A stretch of DNA of 36,320 nt from an uncultured Prevotella sp. (GCA_945834405.1 CAMAHD010000010.1:1-36320); one strand, 5' to 3'. Shown: positions 16,590 through 26,510, counted from the stretch's first letter. The notes: generated from the letters alone by a model not told the origin. Translations and numbers: made by a program.

Positions 16590-16641
16590 AAAAAAGCACC
16601 CAAGAATGCACAAATAGGGTATCATTGTGCATTTTTTGGTG
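16590..16641 (-). terminator. Terminator after the RluA-like gene
   Basis: A 17-base imperfect stem (16597-16613 with 16625-16641; one mismatch, one G-U pair) is followed on the minus strand by C and six Ts. It lies between the end of the pseudouridine synthase gene and the acpP promoter. Confidence 0.75.
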
Positions 16642-16698
16642 TCCTTTTTACACTGAAATGAACATTTTTCATCGTTTTCTATACATTCTTATCTGCGG

Positions 16699-18336
16699 TC
16701 AAATGTTAAAAGGATGTGTCCATTTCAGGTTCATTTTCTTTCCAGAAACAGGATGTACAAAGCTCAACTGCTCGGCATGAAGCAAGAGTCGTGTCTGTCC
16801 TTTCGTTTTTCCATATAAGGCATCTCCGACGATAGGCAATGCCAATCCGTCCTGATGTGCACAATGCACTCTCAGCTGATGTGTTCTTCCTGTATGCGGA
16901 TAGAGGGCTATCAGGGTACGGCCTTTCTTTCTGTCAAGAATTTGAAAAGAGGTGATGGCAGTCTTTCCACGTTCAGTGTCCACCACTTGCCGCGGTCTGT
17001 CAGTAGGCTCGGGCCGTAGAGGCAGTTGGATATTCCCCTTGTCTTTTCCCTTCCAGATGCCTTCCAGTACTGCCACGTATTTTTTTCTGACGCTTCTATT
17101 TGCAAACTGTTCCTGCAGTGCCTGATGCACTTCGGGGGTTTTGGCAACGATCAACAATCCAGAGGTGTCCATGTCAAGGCGATGGACAGTCAGCGGCTCC
17201 TGCCTGCACTTGCCTTTCCATCGCTGTTGGAGTATGCTCACCACTGACCGACGGGCAGACCTGCCCGGAACGCTCAGCATCCCTGCAGGCTTCCTGACCA
17301 CACAAAGCCAGTCATCTTCGTATGCCACGGTCAGTTCTTCTTCATCATCCTGATTCAGAGAATATGGCTCCACATCAAGTCCCTGGAGCATAAACTGAAG
17401 AATGGGCATACATTTGCCTCTGCATGCCGGATAAAAATGCAAGTGATGGCGCACCTCTCCTTTGGGAGATTGTCCCCACCAGAACTCTCCCATACAAACA
17501 GGTGTCAACTGATGCTGATAGGCATACTGCAACAATTTGGGAGCACAACAGTCACCGGCTCCCGAAGGCGGCAGTCGGTGATGAAAAGCCTCAAAGATGG
17601 CAGTCAGATGGTTGTGCTCTCCTTGGGCATTGAGCACGACGAACTGACTGAAAAGCCATTTCTGCAAATCATCAGAACGTTTTCTGTGCTCCTCTTGCAG
17701 ACATCTGATATGCAGTTCCTTCTCATTCAGCTGCTCCTCGATAAGCGCTATTTCCTGGGCAGCCTGCTTTTTCTTCCTGCCCAACTCTGCCTTCATAAAC
17801 TGACTTTCGCGAATCAACGCCTGTTTCAAGGCATCATCAGCCGTCTCTCTCAACAGGTCTCTCCTTTTCTTGGCTTGCGCTATCTCCTGTTTGTATGACG
17901 CTATCAGTCGCTCCGCCTCCTGTCTCGCCACGGCCACATCCTGTTTCAGCTGGATATAGTCGTCGCTTGCCTTCAGCCTCTTGACCTGTTGGAATAAAGA
18001 AGAAATGTTCCTTTCCTCCTGTTTGAAATAACCCTCAGGTTGCTGTGAGTCGTAGATGGGCGGAACAAAATAAGGCCATAGGCTCCGCTCGCCAAGAAGT
18101 CCGGAGAAAGCAGCCAGAAAGCCTATCTTTCTTCCCTTTCGGACTACCAAGACACCGAACATCTTACCCTTCTCCAACTCTTCATGCCATTGTGTCTGAC
18201 GCTGCAGATAATCCTGCAGTTGTGAGGCAGCTGCCAAGGTAAGAGGATGTGGCTCATAATGAAAGGGATTGTTCAGTTTCTCAGGAGCCTTGGGAACAGG
18301 TTGACGGAATATATGGAGACACTTTGTAGCTGTCAT
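16699..18336 (-). CDS. RluA-family pseudouridine synthase with large N-terminal coiled-coil extension
   Basis: The C-terminal 220 residues are an RluA-type rRNA/tRNA pseudouridine synthase: RKPAGMLSVPG, catalytic aspartate D388 in HRLDMDTSG, then YPHTGRTHQLRVH and GDALYG. The first 330 residues are extra. They contain a short globular start with GVLVVRKGRKIGFLAAFSG and a charged helical stretch (about 115-235, many K/E/Q heptads such as EAERLIASYKQEIAQAKKRR) that should form a coiled coil. A region with SGAGDCCAPKLLQYA and CMGEFWWG follows, resembling the N-terminal part of some long Bacteroidetes RluA proteins. No S4 domain is visible. The RNA target cannot be predicted. Divergent from the aldo/keto reductase; terminator at 16590-16641. 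Confidence 0.93.
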   Translation of the reverse strand: MTATKCLHIFRQPVPKAPEKLNNPFHYEPHPLTLAAASQLQDYLQRQTQWHEELEKGKMFGVLVVRKGRKIGFLAAFSGLLGERSLWPYFVPPIYDSQQPEGYFKQEERNISSLFQQVKRLKASDDYIQLKQDVAVARQEAERLIASYKQEIAQAKKRRDLLRETADDALKQALIRESQFMKAELGRKKKQAAQEIALIEEQLNEKELHIRCLQEEHRKRSDDLQKWLFSQFVVLNAQGEHNHLTAIFEAFHHRLPPSGAGDCCAPKLLQYAYQHQLTPVCMGEFWWGQSPKGEVRHHLHFYPACRGKCMPILQFMLQGLDVEPYSLNQDDEEELTVAYEDDWLCVVRKPAGMLSVPGRSARRSVVSILQQRWKGKCRQEPLTVHRLDMDTSGLLIVAKTPEVHQALQEQFANRSVRKKYVAVLEGIWKGKDKGNIQLPLRPEPTDRPRQVVDTERGKTAITSFQILDRKKGRTLIALYPHTGRTHQLRVHCAHQDGLALPIVGDALYGKTKGQTRLLLHAEQLSFVHPVSGKKMNLKWTHPFNI

Positions 18337-18424
18337 ACGATGATAGTTCGAATTGATGTAAAACGTAACCCATAGTTTGTTTGTTGATGGTGGTAACAGA
18401 TAGCATCCACCTGAAATCAGCGGA

Positions 18425-18432
18425 CAAAGTTA
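18425..18432 (-). promoter_or_regulatory. Probable -7 box of the RluA-like gene
   Basis: TAACTTTG on the minus strand matches the -7 consensus about 90 bases before the ATG at 18336. The nearest upstream TTG lies 23 bases away, slightly too far, so the call is tentative. Confidence 0.45.
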
Positions 18433-18494
18433 CAGAATAGAAATGAAAGAAGTGGCAACTGGTGAGCATTATTTCCAAAAAAAGGAGCAGAATA

Positions 18495-18526
18495 TTTGGA
18501 AATCCCACTTAATCTTACTACTTTTA
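18495..18526 (+). promoter_or_regulatory. Promoter of the aldo/keto reductase gene
   Basis: TTTG (18495-18498), 20 bases, then TACTTTTA (18519-18526), one mismatch in the -7 box. It overlaps the upstream in-frame ATG at 18496, so translation should start at 18619. Confidence 0.65.
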
Positions 18527-18618
18527 CAAGCAGAATTGACAGTTTATCCAATATTTCTACCTTATTCAAGATTTACACCTTATTATATATAACTCACAAT
18601 AACCAAACAATCCTCATC

Positions 18619-19593
18619 ATGAAAAAGTACTTTGCCGACGAACTCCGTTACGACGGAGGCATGGATTATAAACGCTGCGGCAGGAGCGGAGTGTTACTAC
18701 CCAAGGTAAGCCTTGGATTCTGGCATAACTTCGGTGCCGTAGATGATTATGACAAATGCCGGTCGATAGCCCGTTATGCCTTTGACCATGGTATCACCCA
18801 CTTTGACCTTGCCAACAACTACGGTCCTCCTTATGGCAGTGCAGAAGAAACCCTTGGCCGTCTGCTTGACGATGATTTCCGCCCTTATCGTGACGAGCTG
18901 TTCATCTCTACCAAAGCCGGTTACGACATGTGGCAGGGACCTTACGGCAACTGGGGGTCGAGAAAATACATGATTGCCAGTCTTGACCAAAGCCTACGCA
19001 GGATGAAGCTGGACTATGTTGACCTTTTCTACAGCCACAGATACGACCCGAACACGCCCTTGGAAGAGACTCTTCAGGCACTGGTGGATGTCGTGAAGGC
19101 AGGCAAGGCGTTGTATGTCGGCATTTCGCGCTGGCCTCTCGAAGCATTGCACTATGCCATCCAATATCTCCGTAAGCGTGATGTCCCCCTGCTCATCTAC
19201 CAAGGACGACTGAATCTGCTCGACCGTGCTCCCATAGAAGAAGGCATCATCGACGAGTGCGAACGAGAAGGTATAGGCTTTATCTCCTTTTCGCCTTTAG
19301 CTCAAGGTCTGCTTACCGACCGATACCTTCATGGCATTCCTGCCGACAGCCGTATGCAGCGCGGCAAGTTCCTGCGTAAAGAGATGCTCACCGACGAACT
19401 GTTAGAAAAACTGAAGACACTCCAAGCGAAGGCTGAGAAACGGAATGAGACATTGGCAGAAATGGCTCTTGCCTGGATTCTGCAACACCAAGCAGTAACT
19501 TCTGTACTCATTGGTGCCAGCAGCACAGAACAGCTGCAGAAGAATCTCAAATGTCTGGCCGCTGAAAGCTTTGTTTCTGGAGAATTAGACTGA
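18619..19593 (+). CDS. Aldo/keto reductase, YghZ (L-glyceraldehyde 3-phosphate reductase) type
   Basis: A 324-residue NADPH-dependent reductase with the AKR TIM barrel. Catalytic residues are visible: D in HFDLANNYG, the tyrosine of the same motif, K in STKAGYDMW, and H in DLFYSHRYDP. The MWQGPYGNWGSRKYMIASLDQSLRRM segment and the C-terminal SVLIGASSTEQLQKNL are typical of the AKR14/YghZ group, which reduces small aldehydes such as methylglyoxal and L-glyceraldehyde 3-phosphate. I chose MKKYFADELRY as the start because the longer frame begins inside the promoter. Monocistronic, ended by the terminator at 19654-19690. Confidence 0.93.
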   Translation: MKKYFADELRYDGGMDYKRCGRSGVLLPKVSLGFWHNFGAVDDYDKCRSIARYAFDHGITHFDLANNYGPPYGSAEETLGRLLDDDFRPYRDELFISTKAGYDMWQGPYGNWGSRKYMIASLDQSLRRMKLDYVDLFYSHRYDPNTPLEETLQALVDVVKAGKALYVGISRWPLEALHYAIQYLRKRDVPLLIYQGRLNLLDRAPIEEGIIDECEREGIGFISFSPLAQGLLTDRYLHGIPADSRMQRGKFLRKEMLTDELLEKLKTLQAKAEKRNETLAEMALAWILQHQAVTSVLIGASSTEQLQKNLKCLAAESFVSGELD

Positions 19594-19653
19594 TACGAAC
19601 CTATCTTCTCTTACTTCAATGGTAGCATGTGATGAAGTCAGGAAGAGAATTAG

Positions 19654-19690
19654 AATAGCGGCAATGGTCGAAGATACCATTGCCGCTATT
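19654..19690. terminator. Bidirectional terminator between aldo/keto reductase and infB
   Basis: A perfect 14-bp stem (19654-19667 with 19677-19690) around a 9-base loop. GTTTAT follows on the plus strand and CTAATTC on the minus strand, so it better fits the plus-strand gene but lies after both convergent genes. The rest of the 227-bp gap (19594-19820) shows no gene. Confidence 0.75.
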
Positions 19691-19820
19691 GTTTATATCG
19701 ACTCTACTTCCAGAAGTAAGGAAAGTCAAGTATGCAAGAGGATAAAAACTTTCAACCGTACAGGTCGAATACTTTTCATAACAAGCCTTTTCTGAGCTTA
19801 TGTTCAAGCATCCTATCCTC

Positions 19821-22800
19821 TTAGAGTTTCTGCTGAACCTCAATCTCAGTGAAGGTTTCGATGATGTCGCCCTGCTGTATGTCATTGAAATTAACAAGGC
19901 TGATACCACATTCAAAGTTGACAGCTACTTCCTTCACATCATCCTTATATCTCTTGAGAGCATTGATTTCACCGGTATGCACCACAATACCATCGCGCAC
20001 GAGACGAGCCTTGTCTGTACGATGTACCTTACCTTCGGTAACCATGGCACCGGCAACAGTACCCACCTTGGATATCTTGTATACCTCTTTTACCTCCACC
20101 TGTCCGGTAACGACCTCTTTCTTCACCTTGTCGAGCATACCCTCCATAGCAGACTTGATATCCTCGATGGCATCGTAGATGATGGAGTAAGTATTGATTT
20201 CCACGCCCTCGTTATCTGCCAGTTTTCTGGCAGCAGAGGAAGGACGAACCTGGAATCCGACGATGATGGCATCCGAAGCGTCGGCCAGCTGCACATCGTT
20301 CTCGGAGATCTGTCCCACAGCCTTGTGGATGACATTCACCTTGATCTTCTCTGTAGAAAGCTTGATAAACGAATCGCTGAGAGCCTCAACACTACCGTCG
20401 GTGTCACCTTTGACAATCAGGTTCAGCTCCTTGAACGAACCCAATGCAATACGATGGCTGATGTCGGCAAGGGTAAGACGTGTCTGCGTGCGCAAGCCCT
20501 GTTCACGCTGCAACTGCTCACGCTTGTTGGCAATCTCACGTGCCTCCTGTTCCGTCTCCATCACGTGGAAGGAGTCGCCGGCGGTAGGAGCGCCGTTCAA
20601 TCCGAGGATGATGGCTGGTTCGGCGGGTCCTGCCTTCTCCATGCGCTGGTTACGCTCGTTGAACATGGCTTTGATACGTCCATGACTGGTACCTGCAACA
20701 ACGATATCACCTACCTTGAGCGTACCGTTGCTTACCAGTACGGTAGAAACGTAACCGCGACCCTTGTCTAATGAAGACTCGATGATAGAACCGGTTGCCT
20801 TTCTGTTGGGGTTGGCCTTCAGGTCGAGCATTTCAGCTTCGAGCAGTACCTTTTCAAGCAGGTCATCAACGCCCACACCTTTCTTGGCAGATATTTCCTG
20901 ACACTGGTACTTTCCGCCCCATTCCTCAACCAGGAGGTTCATCTGTGCAAGGTCCTCACGAATCTTGTCGGGGTTGGCCCCTGGCTTATCTATCTTGTTG
21001 ATGGCGAAAACCATCGGCACGTTGGCAGCCTGGGCATGTGCAATAGCCTCTTTGGTAGTAGGCATGACGCTGTCGTCAGCAGCAATGATGATGATGGCAA
21101 TATCGGTCACCTGAGCACCGCGTGCACGCATGGCGGTAAAAGCCTCATGTCCGGGAGTGTCGAGGAAGGTGATGCGACGTCCGTCCTTCAGTTTCACGTT
21201 GTACGCACCGATGTGCTGAGTAATACCTCCGGCTTCACCTGCAATCACGTTGGTATTGCGTATATGGTCGAGCAGCGAAGTCTTTCCGTGGTCTACATGA
21301 CCCATCACCGTGACGATGGGCGCGCGAGGCACGAGGTCGTTTTCATCGTCCTCCTCCTCTTGAATAGCCTCACTTACTTCCGCGCTGACATATTCAGTCT
21401 TGAATCCAAACTCTTCGGCAACCAGATTGATGGTTTCTGCATCGAGTCGCTGGTTGATAGACACCATGATGCCGATGGACATACAGGTACCTATCACCTT
21501 GTTGACGGGAACGTTCATCATGGTGGCAAGCTCGCTGACGGTAACGAACTCGGTGAGCTTCAGCGTCTTGCTTTCTGCTGCCTGCTCCTGCAGTTCCTCG
21601 TTCAGTCGTTCCTGCACAGCCTCGCGCTTTTCTCGGCGATACTTGGCACCCTTCTTGTTTTGGCTCTTGCTGGTGAGACGAGCCAAGGTTTCCTTAACCT
21701 GACGTGCTACGTCTTCCTCGCTTACCTCTACAGGTTTGGGTATGTTGCGGTTCTTACGGTTCCGCTTGCCACCGCCCTGCGCGTCGGCATTGTTGCCCCC
21801 ATTGTTGGCAGAGGAGTTATTGTTCTGCTTGTTCTTTTTCTTGGAGTTCTGCTGGTTAGAAGCAGCTTCAATGTCTACACGTTCCTTTCCGATACGTACT
21901 CTCTTCTTACGTTCGTTGGTACCGCGCTGCTGTTGTGCCTTTTCCTCACGTTCTTTTTTGCGTTCTTCCTTTGACTTTTTCTTCGGTCGGGTACTCTGGT
22001 TCAGCGCATCCAAGTCAATTTTTCCAAGCACATTCACTTTAGGAGCGAGTTTAGCTTCGCTTTTGAGCGTGAAGATTTGCTGACTGCTGTCAGGAGCCTG
22101 CCTTCTGTCAGCATCTCTGTCTGTAGGATTTTCAGTTCTGGCCCCTGGTGTTGGTTTGGCGTTTTCCTTTTTCACTTCCTGTTTTATTACTGGGTTATTG
22201 TGGTGTTCCACCTGAGGTACTTTCTCCCCTCTTTTTTCTGTTGGAAGAGAGTTGGCAGCAGGCTGTTTATTCTCCTTGTAAGCGTTGTTTTGAGCATTGT
22301 CGGCAACATCCGTTTTCTTATCCTCTGCCTGTATTTTGGGTGTATTTTCTTGAGGTTCAGCCTTGCTTGTCTGTGGCTTGTCCTGTGTTAAATCAAGTTT
22401 CTGCGGTTCGGCTTTCTCTTGCACGTTTTTCTCAACAACTGTCTCGACAGCAGGTTTGTTGGCGGCAGCATCCCCGCTTTCCGTGTTTGATTCAGGGGTA
22501 GCAGACACCTCCTTGGCTCCTTTTGAGCCAAGCTGGTCAAGGTCAATCTTTCCGAGGGGCTTGAACACGGGTCTCTGTTCCAGGAGGTCTTCTCCCTTGG
22601 TCACCTTCTTGTCAGCTTTCTTGTCCTTGGTTTTCTTTGCAAATATTCTTTCGGCTTCATTCTTGATGTCTTTGTCGCCCTTGAATTCACTGACGAGAGC
22701 CTCATACTGCTGGTCGCTAATTTTAGTGCTCAGGTTGGCGTCTTCGCTCAATTCGCCGAGATTCTTCTTGTTTTTCAGGAATTCAACTGCCGTTTGAAGT

Positions 22801-22844
22801 CCTATATTCAATTCTGTCAATACTTTATTTAATCTGATACCCAT
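19821..22844 (-). CDS. infB: Translation initiation factor IF-2
   Basis: GTPase that brings initiator tRNA to the ribosome. The 1007-residue protein starts [22 protein letters not shown], the usual IF-2N domain. It continues with a low-complexity stretch of about 350 residues rich in K, E, N, Q and P, a second IF-2N domain ([19 protein letters not shown]) and the G domain: G1 GHVDHGKT (about 515-522), DTPGHEAF and NKIDKPGAN. Domains II-IV complete the protein. Last gene of rimP-nusA-infB, 132 bp after nusA. That spacer holds no gene I can support, though CACCG/CGGTG and CCTCGT/ACGAGG pairs could form weak structure. Confidence 0.99.
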   Translation of the reverse strand: MGIRLNKVLTELNIGLQTAVEFLKNKKNLGELSEDANLSTKISDQQYEALVSEFKGDKDIKNEAERIFAKKTKDKKADKKVTKGEDLLEQRPVFKPLGKIDLDQLGSKGAKEVSATPESNTESGDAAANKPAVETVVEKNVQEKAEPQKLDLTQDKPQTSKAEPQENTPKIQAEDKKTDVADNAQNNAYKENKQPAANSLPTEKRGEKVPQVEHHNNPVIKQEVKKENAKPTPGARTENPTDRDADRRQAPDSSQQIFTLKSEAKLAPKVNVLGKIDLDALNQSTRPKKKSKEERKKEREEKAQQQRGTNERKKRVRIGKERVDIEAASNQQNSKKKNKQNNNSSANNGGNNADAQGGGKRNRKNRNIPKPVEVSEEDVARQVKETLARLTSKSQNKKGAKYRREKREAVQERLNEELQEQAAESKTLKLTEFVTVSELATMMNVPVNKVIGTCMSIGIMVSINQRLDAETINLVAEEFGFKTEYVSAEVSEAIQEEEDDENDLVPRAPIVTVMGHVDHGKTSLLDHIRNTNVIAGEAGGITQHIGAYNVKLKDGRRITFLDTPGHEAFTAMRARGAQVTDIAIIIIAADDSVMPTTKEAIAHAQAANVPMVFAINKIDKPGANPDKIREDLAQMNLLVEEWGGKYQCQEISAKKGVGVDDLLEKVLLEAEMLDLKANPNRKATGSIIESSLDKGRGYVSTVLVSNGTLKVGDIVVAGTSHGRIKAMFNERNQRMEKAGPAEPAIILGLNGAPTAGDSFHVMETEQEAREIANKREQLQREQGLRTQTRLTLADISHRIALGSFKELNLIVKGDTDGSVEALSDSFIKLSTEKIKVNVIHKAVGQISENDVQLADASDAIIVGFQVRPSSAARKLADNEGVEINTYSIIYDAIEDIKSAMEGMLDKVKKEVVTGQVEVKEVYKISKVGTVAGAMVTEGKVHRTDKARLVRDGIVVHTGEINALKRYKDDVKEVAVNFECGISLVNFNDIQQGDIIETFTEIEVQQKL

Positions 22845-22976
22845 TATCTGTTTATTTATAATTGTGAATCATGTGCCTCGTACTTCAGGCGTTCCTTCTG
22901 AACACCCTCTTGCAGAATAGACGAGGTGAACGTATTATTGCAAGGGTCCTCACCGCTCTGCTTCGGTGGATGCTGA

Positions 22977-24239
22977 TTACTGTTCGAACTCAGCTCTGAG
23001 CACCTTGAGCATCTGGTCGACGGTTTCCTCTTCGAGGTCAGCCTTCTCGATGAGCATGTCTCTTGGTGCATTCAGCACGGCTTTGGCGGTGTCAAGTCCA
23101 AGTTTCTTGACTGCGTCGATTACCCACTGGTCTATTTCGTCAGAGAATTCATCGAGATAGATATCTTCATCTGCCTCACTTTCGTCCACCACGCGGAATA
23201 CGTCGATGGTAAATTCGGTGAGCATAGAAGCCAGCTTGATGTTCATACCGCTTCTACCGATGGCGAGCGAAACCTCCTCGGGCTGCAGATACACTTCTGC
23301 CTTGTGGTTTTCTTCATCGAGCGTGATGCTGGAAACCTTGGCAGGACTGAGTGCGCGCTGGATGAAGAGCTGTACGTTGTTGGAGAAGTTGATGACGTCG
23401 ATGTTTTCGTTACACAGTTCTCTGACGATGCCGTGTACGCGGCTTCCCTTTACACCCACGCAGGCTCCTACGGGGTCTATGCGCTCGTCGTAGCTTTCTA
23501 CCGCCACCTTGGCTCTTTCTCCCGGCATACGTGCCACTCGGCGTATGGTGATAAGTCCGTCGGCTATTTCGGGCACCTCTGCCTCCAGCAGTCTTTCGAG
23601 GAAAAGCGGACTGGTTCGGCTGAGGATGATGCGCGGGTTGTTGTTTTCGTTGTCTACGCGCAAGACGATAGCCCTGACTGTTTCTCCCTTATGGTAGGTG
23701 TCAGAGGGAATCTGCTCTGTCTTGGGCAGATGCAGTTCGTTGCCTTCGTCATCGACGATAAGCACCTCCCTTTTCCACATCTGGTAGACCTCGCCGCTGA
23801 CTATCTGTCCTACCTTCTCTTTGTATTTATTATAGAGAGAGTCGTGCTCCAGTTCGAGAATTTTGGATGCCAGTGTCTGTCTGAGATTCAAGATGGCCCT
23901 TCGTCCGAACTTGCTGAAGTTGACCTCCTCGCTCACCTCCTCACCTATTTCGTAGTCGGGAGCTATTTTCTGTGCGTCGGTAAGAGCTATTTCCTTGTTT
24001 TCGTCCTCCACGTCACCATCAGCAACGACGATTCTGTTTCTGTGGATTTCGAAGTCTCCCTTGTCGGGATTGACAATTACATCGAAGTTCTCGTCGCTGC
24101 CAAACATCTTGGCGATGACATTACGGAAGCTTTCCTCCAAGACGCTCACCAGGGTAGTGCGGTCGATGTTCTTGGTTTCTTTAAATTCCTGAAAGGTCTC
24201 AATCATGCTGGGACCCTTTTCATCTTTCTTTACTGCCAT
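22977..24239 (-). CDS. nusA: Transcription termination/antitermination factor NusA
   Basis: The 420-residue protein binds RNA polymerase and controls pausing, termination and antitermination. Order: N-terminal polymerase-binding domain (FQEFKETKNIDRTTLVSVLEESFRNVIAKMFG), S1 domain (about 130-200, GQIVSGEVYQMWKREVLI), then KH1 (DPVGACVGVKGSRVHGIVREL) and KH2 (LAIGRSGMNIKLASMLT). It ends soon after a single helix-hairpin region and lacks the duplicated acidic repeats of E. coli NusA, as is usual outside the proteobacteria. 25 bp after rimP. An alternative start is the internal M at residue 12. Confidence 0.99.
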   Translation of the reverse strand: MAVKKDEKGPSMIETFQEFKETKNIDRTTLVSVLEESFRNVIAKMFGSDENFDVIVNPDKGDFEIHRNRIVVADGDVEDENKEIALTDAQKIAPDYEIGEEVSEEVNFSKFGRRAILNLRQTLASKILELEHDSLYNKYKEKVGQIVSGEVYQMWKREVLIVDDEGNELHLPKTEQIPSDTYHKGETVRAIVLRVDNENNNPRIILSRTSPLFLERLLEAEVPEIADGLITIRRVARMPGERAKVAVESYDERIDPVGACVGVKGSRVHGIVRELCNENIDVINFSNNVQLFIQRALSPAKVSSITLDEENHKAEVYLQPEEVSLAIGRSGMNIKLASMLTEFTIDVFRVVDESEADEDIYLDEFSDEIDQWVIDAVKKLGLDTAKAVLNAPRDMLIEKADLEEETVDQMLKVLRAEFEQ

Positions 24240-24264
24240 AGTTGTATATTCTGTTTTTATTTTT

Positions 24265-24732
24265 TTACTTGAAGTTGAGCAGATACTTGGTATACTTGAC
24301 CTGCTGCATGTTGAAGGCCTTGTCCACGTCTACCATGACGGGTCTCTTTTTTCCTTCCAGCTTTTGCTTTTCGGTTACGGTAACTATGAAGTCATCCCCG
24401 TCGACACTCTTCAGTATGCCCTGGGTTTTCTTTCCGTCAAGCGCGAGCACCTCCACCTCTTTACCGATGTAATTGACGTATTGCTGCGCCACTTTAAAGG
24501 GCTGTCCTATACCAGCCGACCCCACTTCGAGTTCGTAATTGCCGAGTTCTTCTCCCAGCTTGTCCTGCAGGAATCTGCTCAGTTCGGCACAATCTTCAAT
24601 CCAGACGCCGTCCGCATGGTCAATCTCTACGACAATACGGTCGTTGTCGGCAAATACTACATCAACGAGGAAGTAGTCGTTATCTTTCAACCACTCCTCC
24701 ACGGCTGTTACCACTACCTTTTTTTCAATCAT
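24265..24732 (-). CDS. rimP: Ribosome maturation factor RimP
   Basis: A 155-residue cytoplasmic factor needed for 30S subunit assembly. It shows the RimP pattern: DYFLVDVVF, IVVEIDHADGVWIEDCAELSRFLQDKL, then YELEVGSAGIGQPF (compare LEVSSPGxxRPL), and a C-terminal SH3-like part (GKEVEVLALDGKKTQGILKSV). The SSPG-like loop reads GSAG, as in other Bacteroidetes. First gene of the conserved rimP-nusA-infB operon. The leader upstream contains the hairpin at 24764-24791. Confidence 0.96.
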   Translation of the reverse strand: MIEKKVVVTAVEEWLKDNDYFLVDVVFADNDRIVVEIDHADGVWIEDCAELSRFLQDKLGEELGNYELEVGSAGIGQPFKVAQQYVNYIGKEVEVLALDGKKTQGILKSVDGDDFIVTVTEKQKLEGKKRPVMVDVDKAFNMQQVKYTKYLLNFK

Positions 24733-24763
24733 ATAAATATCAGTCAGGGTTTAATTAACATAA

Positions 24764-24791
24764 AATGAGGGGCTTTGTCGAGCCCCTCATT
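24764..24791 (-). terminator. Hairpin with T-run between the S41 protease gene and rimP
   Basis: A perfect 11-bp stem (24764-24774 with 24781-24791; core GAGGGGCT) around a 6-base loop, followed on the minus strand by TTTTATG. It would terminate the S41 protease transcript. It also lies just downstream of the putative rimP promoter (24805-24836), so it would form in the rimP leader too. Confidence 0.8.
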
Positions 24792-24804
24792 CCACTGAAC
24801 GCTG

Positions 24805-24836
24805 CAAAATTACGAATAATTTTGCTATCAGCCAAG
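24805..24836 (-). promoter_or_regulatory. Putative promoter of rimP-nusA-infB
   Basis: On the minus strand, CTTG (24836-24833), 20 bases, then TAATTTTG (24812-24805). The -7 box is consensus; the -33 has one mismatch. It lies just after the stop of the S41 protease gene and predicts a start near 24798, about 65 bases before the rimP ATG. Confidence 0.6.
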
Positions 24837-24842
24837 TATTTT

Positions 24843-26510
24843 TCATTTTTTCTTGTCATTCTGCAGAAGTTTTTTATATTTCTCCATGTCGCCGAGCAGT
24901 TTCTCTGCCTCTCTCATTTGCACGTCCGACTTCAGCGATGCCTGTATGGCTCCCGCCCTGTAGTAGTATGCGGCAATGATGTCATTTTCTATCATGCGCA
25001 CGATGACATCCCTATGCCTGTCGAGGTCCCGTCCCACGTGGTGCTTCAGTTTAGCCCTGAGCTGTTCGAACTCCTCCTTGGCATCTTCGTAATAGCCTTC
25101 AAAGCGGGCCATCTTTTCCAGTTCCTTGAGTGCGCTTTCGGTCATCTTGTCATAAGTAAATCCGCTTTTCTCCACCCTTTGCTTAAACTCCTCGTAGTCC
25201 TGATCTGTCAGGCGGAATTCGTCAGGTGCGGGTATGGTAGGATGTGCCGCCATATAGTCAATCTCATAGTCGAGCATCACCTCCGTGGAGTCAATCCTGT
25301 CGAGATATACGGCGATGTTGGGCAGTGTATCCTGCCTGACAACCACATCGGGCATGATGCCCCCGCCGTCGCGCACTTCTCTGCCGTTGCGCGTATGGAA
25401 CACGTGGGTCAGGCTGTCGGGAATACGTTCGGTATATCCGCCGCCGTTGTGCTTGTAGTTGATAGCCTGCACGCATCTGCCGCTGGGTATATAGTATTTG
25501 CCTGTGGTCACCTTGACATTCGCGTTGTAGGGCAGTTCGAAGGGAGTCTGCACGAGACCCTTGCCGTACGTGCGCGTACCTAATATGATAGCCCTGTCCA
25601 GGTCTTGCAGCGACCCTGCCGTTATCTCGCTGGCACTGGCGCTTTCGCCATTGACCAGAACGATGATAGGCATCACGGTGTCAATCGGTTCGACACTCGT
25701 CTTATACTCTCTGTTGGCTCTCGCCAGTTTTCCCTTAGTCTCCACCAGCACGATACCCTTTGGCACCCACATGTTCACGATGCTGACAGCCTCAGAGAGC
25801 GAGCCTCCTCCATTTCCTCTGAGGTCGAGTACGAGTTTGCTGGCTCCCTGTTTCTTGAGGTCCAGAAAGGCTCTGCGCATGTTTTTGGCACATCCTTCTG
25901 TAAATTCAGACAGATAGATATATCCTACATTCCCTTCACGCATACCATAGTACGGTACATTGGGCATGGCGATACTCTTGCGCGTCAGTTTCACCTGCAT
26001 TTCCTTACCCGTAGAAGGCCTTTTTACTTTCAGCAGGAAGCTCGTCCCCGGCTCGCCCCTCAGCTTGGCACTGACGTCGGCGACAGATTTCGAGGTCATG
26101 TCCTCCCCGTCGATACTGAGTATGATGTCGCCCTTTTTCAGTCCTGCCTCCGCAGCAGGCATGTCGGCATAGGGTTCGGAGATGATGACGCGCTTGAGCT
26201 TCTGGTTATACCTCACGATAGAGCCGATGCCGGCATACTTGCCCGTGAGCATCATCTTCAGGTCTTTCGAGTGTTCTTCGGGATAGTATTCCGTATAAGG
26301 GTCCAGGCTGTTCAGCATCCCCTTGATTCCATTTCCTATCACTTCTCCCGAGTTGAGCGAGTCGACATACATCATGTCGAGACACTTGTAGAGCTGGTTG
26401 AAGATGTCGAGATTCTTGCCAACCTCCAGGTTATGATTCCTGTTCTTTTGGGCACAGGCAACAGTTACCTGCAAACAGAGCAGTCCTATCAACCATAGAT
26501 TTCTTTTCAT
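24843..26510 (-). CDS. Periplasmic S41 family (carboxyl-terminal processing) protease with PDZ domain
   Basis: The 555-residue protein has a signal peptide (about 1-19, LWLIGLLCLQVTVACA). A helical lead and a PDZ domain follow (about 85-165, YAGIGSIV ... AGLKKGDIILSIDGEDM), then the S41 core: YIYLSEFTEG, LDLRGNGGGSL, the serine nucleophile in NGESASASEITAGS (about 292) and the general-base lysine in GTRTYGKGLVQ (about 317). About 190 extra C-terminal residues are mostly charged helices. Such proteases trim or degrade periplasmic proteins from their C-termini. Upstream is a consensus -7 box; downstream a terminator at 24764-24791. Gene order S41-rimP is on one strand but probably not one operon. 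Confidence 0.95.
   Translation of the reverse strand: MKRNLWLIGLLCLQVTVACAQKNRNHNLEVGKNLDIFNQLYKCLDMMYVDSLNSGEVIGNGIKGMLNSLDPYTEYYPEEHSKDLKMMLTGKYAGIGSIVRYNQKLKRVIISEPYADMPAAEAGLKKGDIILSIDGEDMTSKSVADVSAKLRGEPGTSFLLKVKRPSTGKEMQVKLTRKSIAMPNVPYYGMREGNVGYIYLSEFTEGCAKNMRRAFLDLKKQGASKLVLDLRGNGGGSLSEAVSIVNMWVPKGIVLVETKGKLARANREYKTSVEPIDTVMPIIVLVNGESASASEITAGSLQDLDRAIILGTRTYGKGLVQTPFELPYNANVKVTTGKYYIPSGRCVQAINYKHNGGGYTERIPDSLTHVFHTRNGREVRDGGGIMPDVVVRQDTLPNIAVYLDRIDSTEVMLDYEIDYMAAHPTIPAPDEFRLTDQDYEEFKQRVEKSGFTYDKMTESALKELEKMARFEGYYEDAKEEFEQLRAKLKHHVGRDLDRHRDVIVRMIENDIIAAYYYRAGAIQASLKSDVQMREAEKLLGDMEKYKKLLQNDKKK

Noticed and set aside
21036..21974. 312-codon plus-strand frame opposite infB
   Set aside because: Composition is the antisense of the Lys/Glu-rich IF-2 region; no motif and no start signals.
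22856..22976. Open reading frame in the nusA-infB spacer that could be a frameshifted NusA tail
   Set aside because: NusA already ends at the usual place for Bacteroidetes, and a 40-codon open stretch is expected by chance fairly often.
23304..24272. 322-codon plus-strand frame opposite nusA
   Set aside because: Shadow of the nusA reading frame without family motifs.
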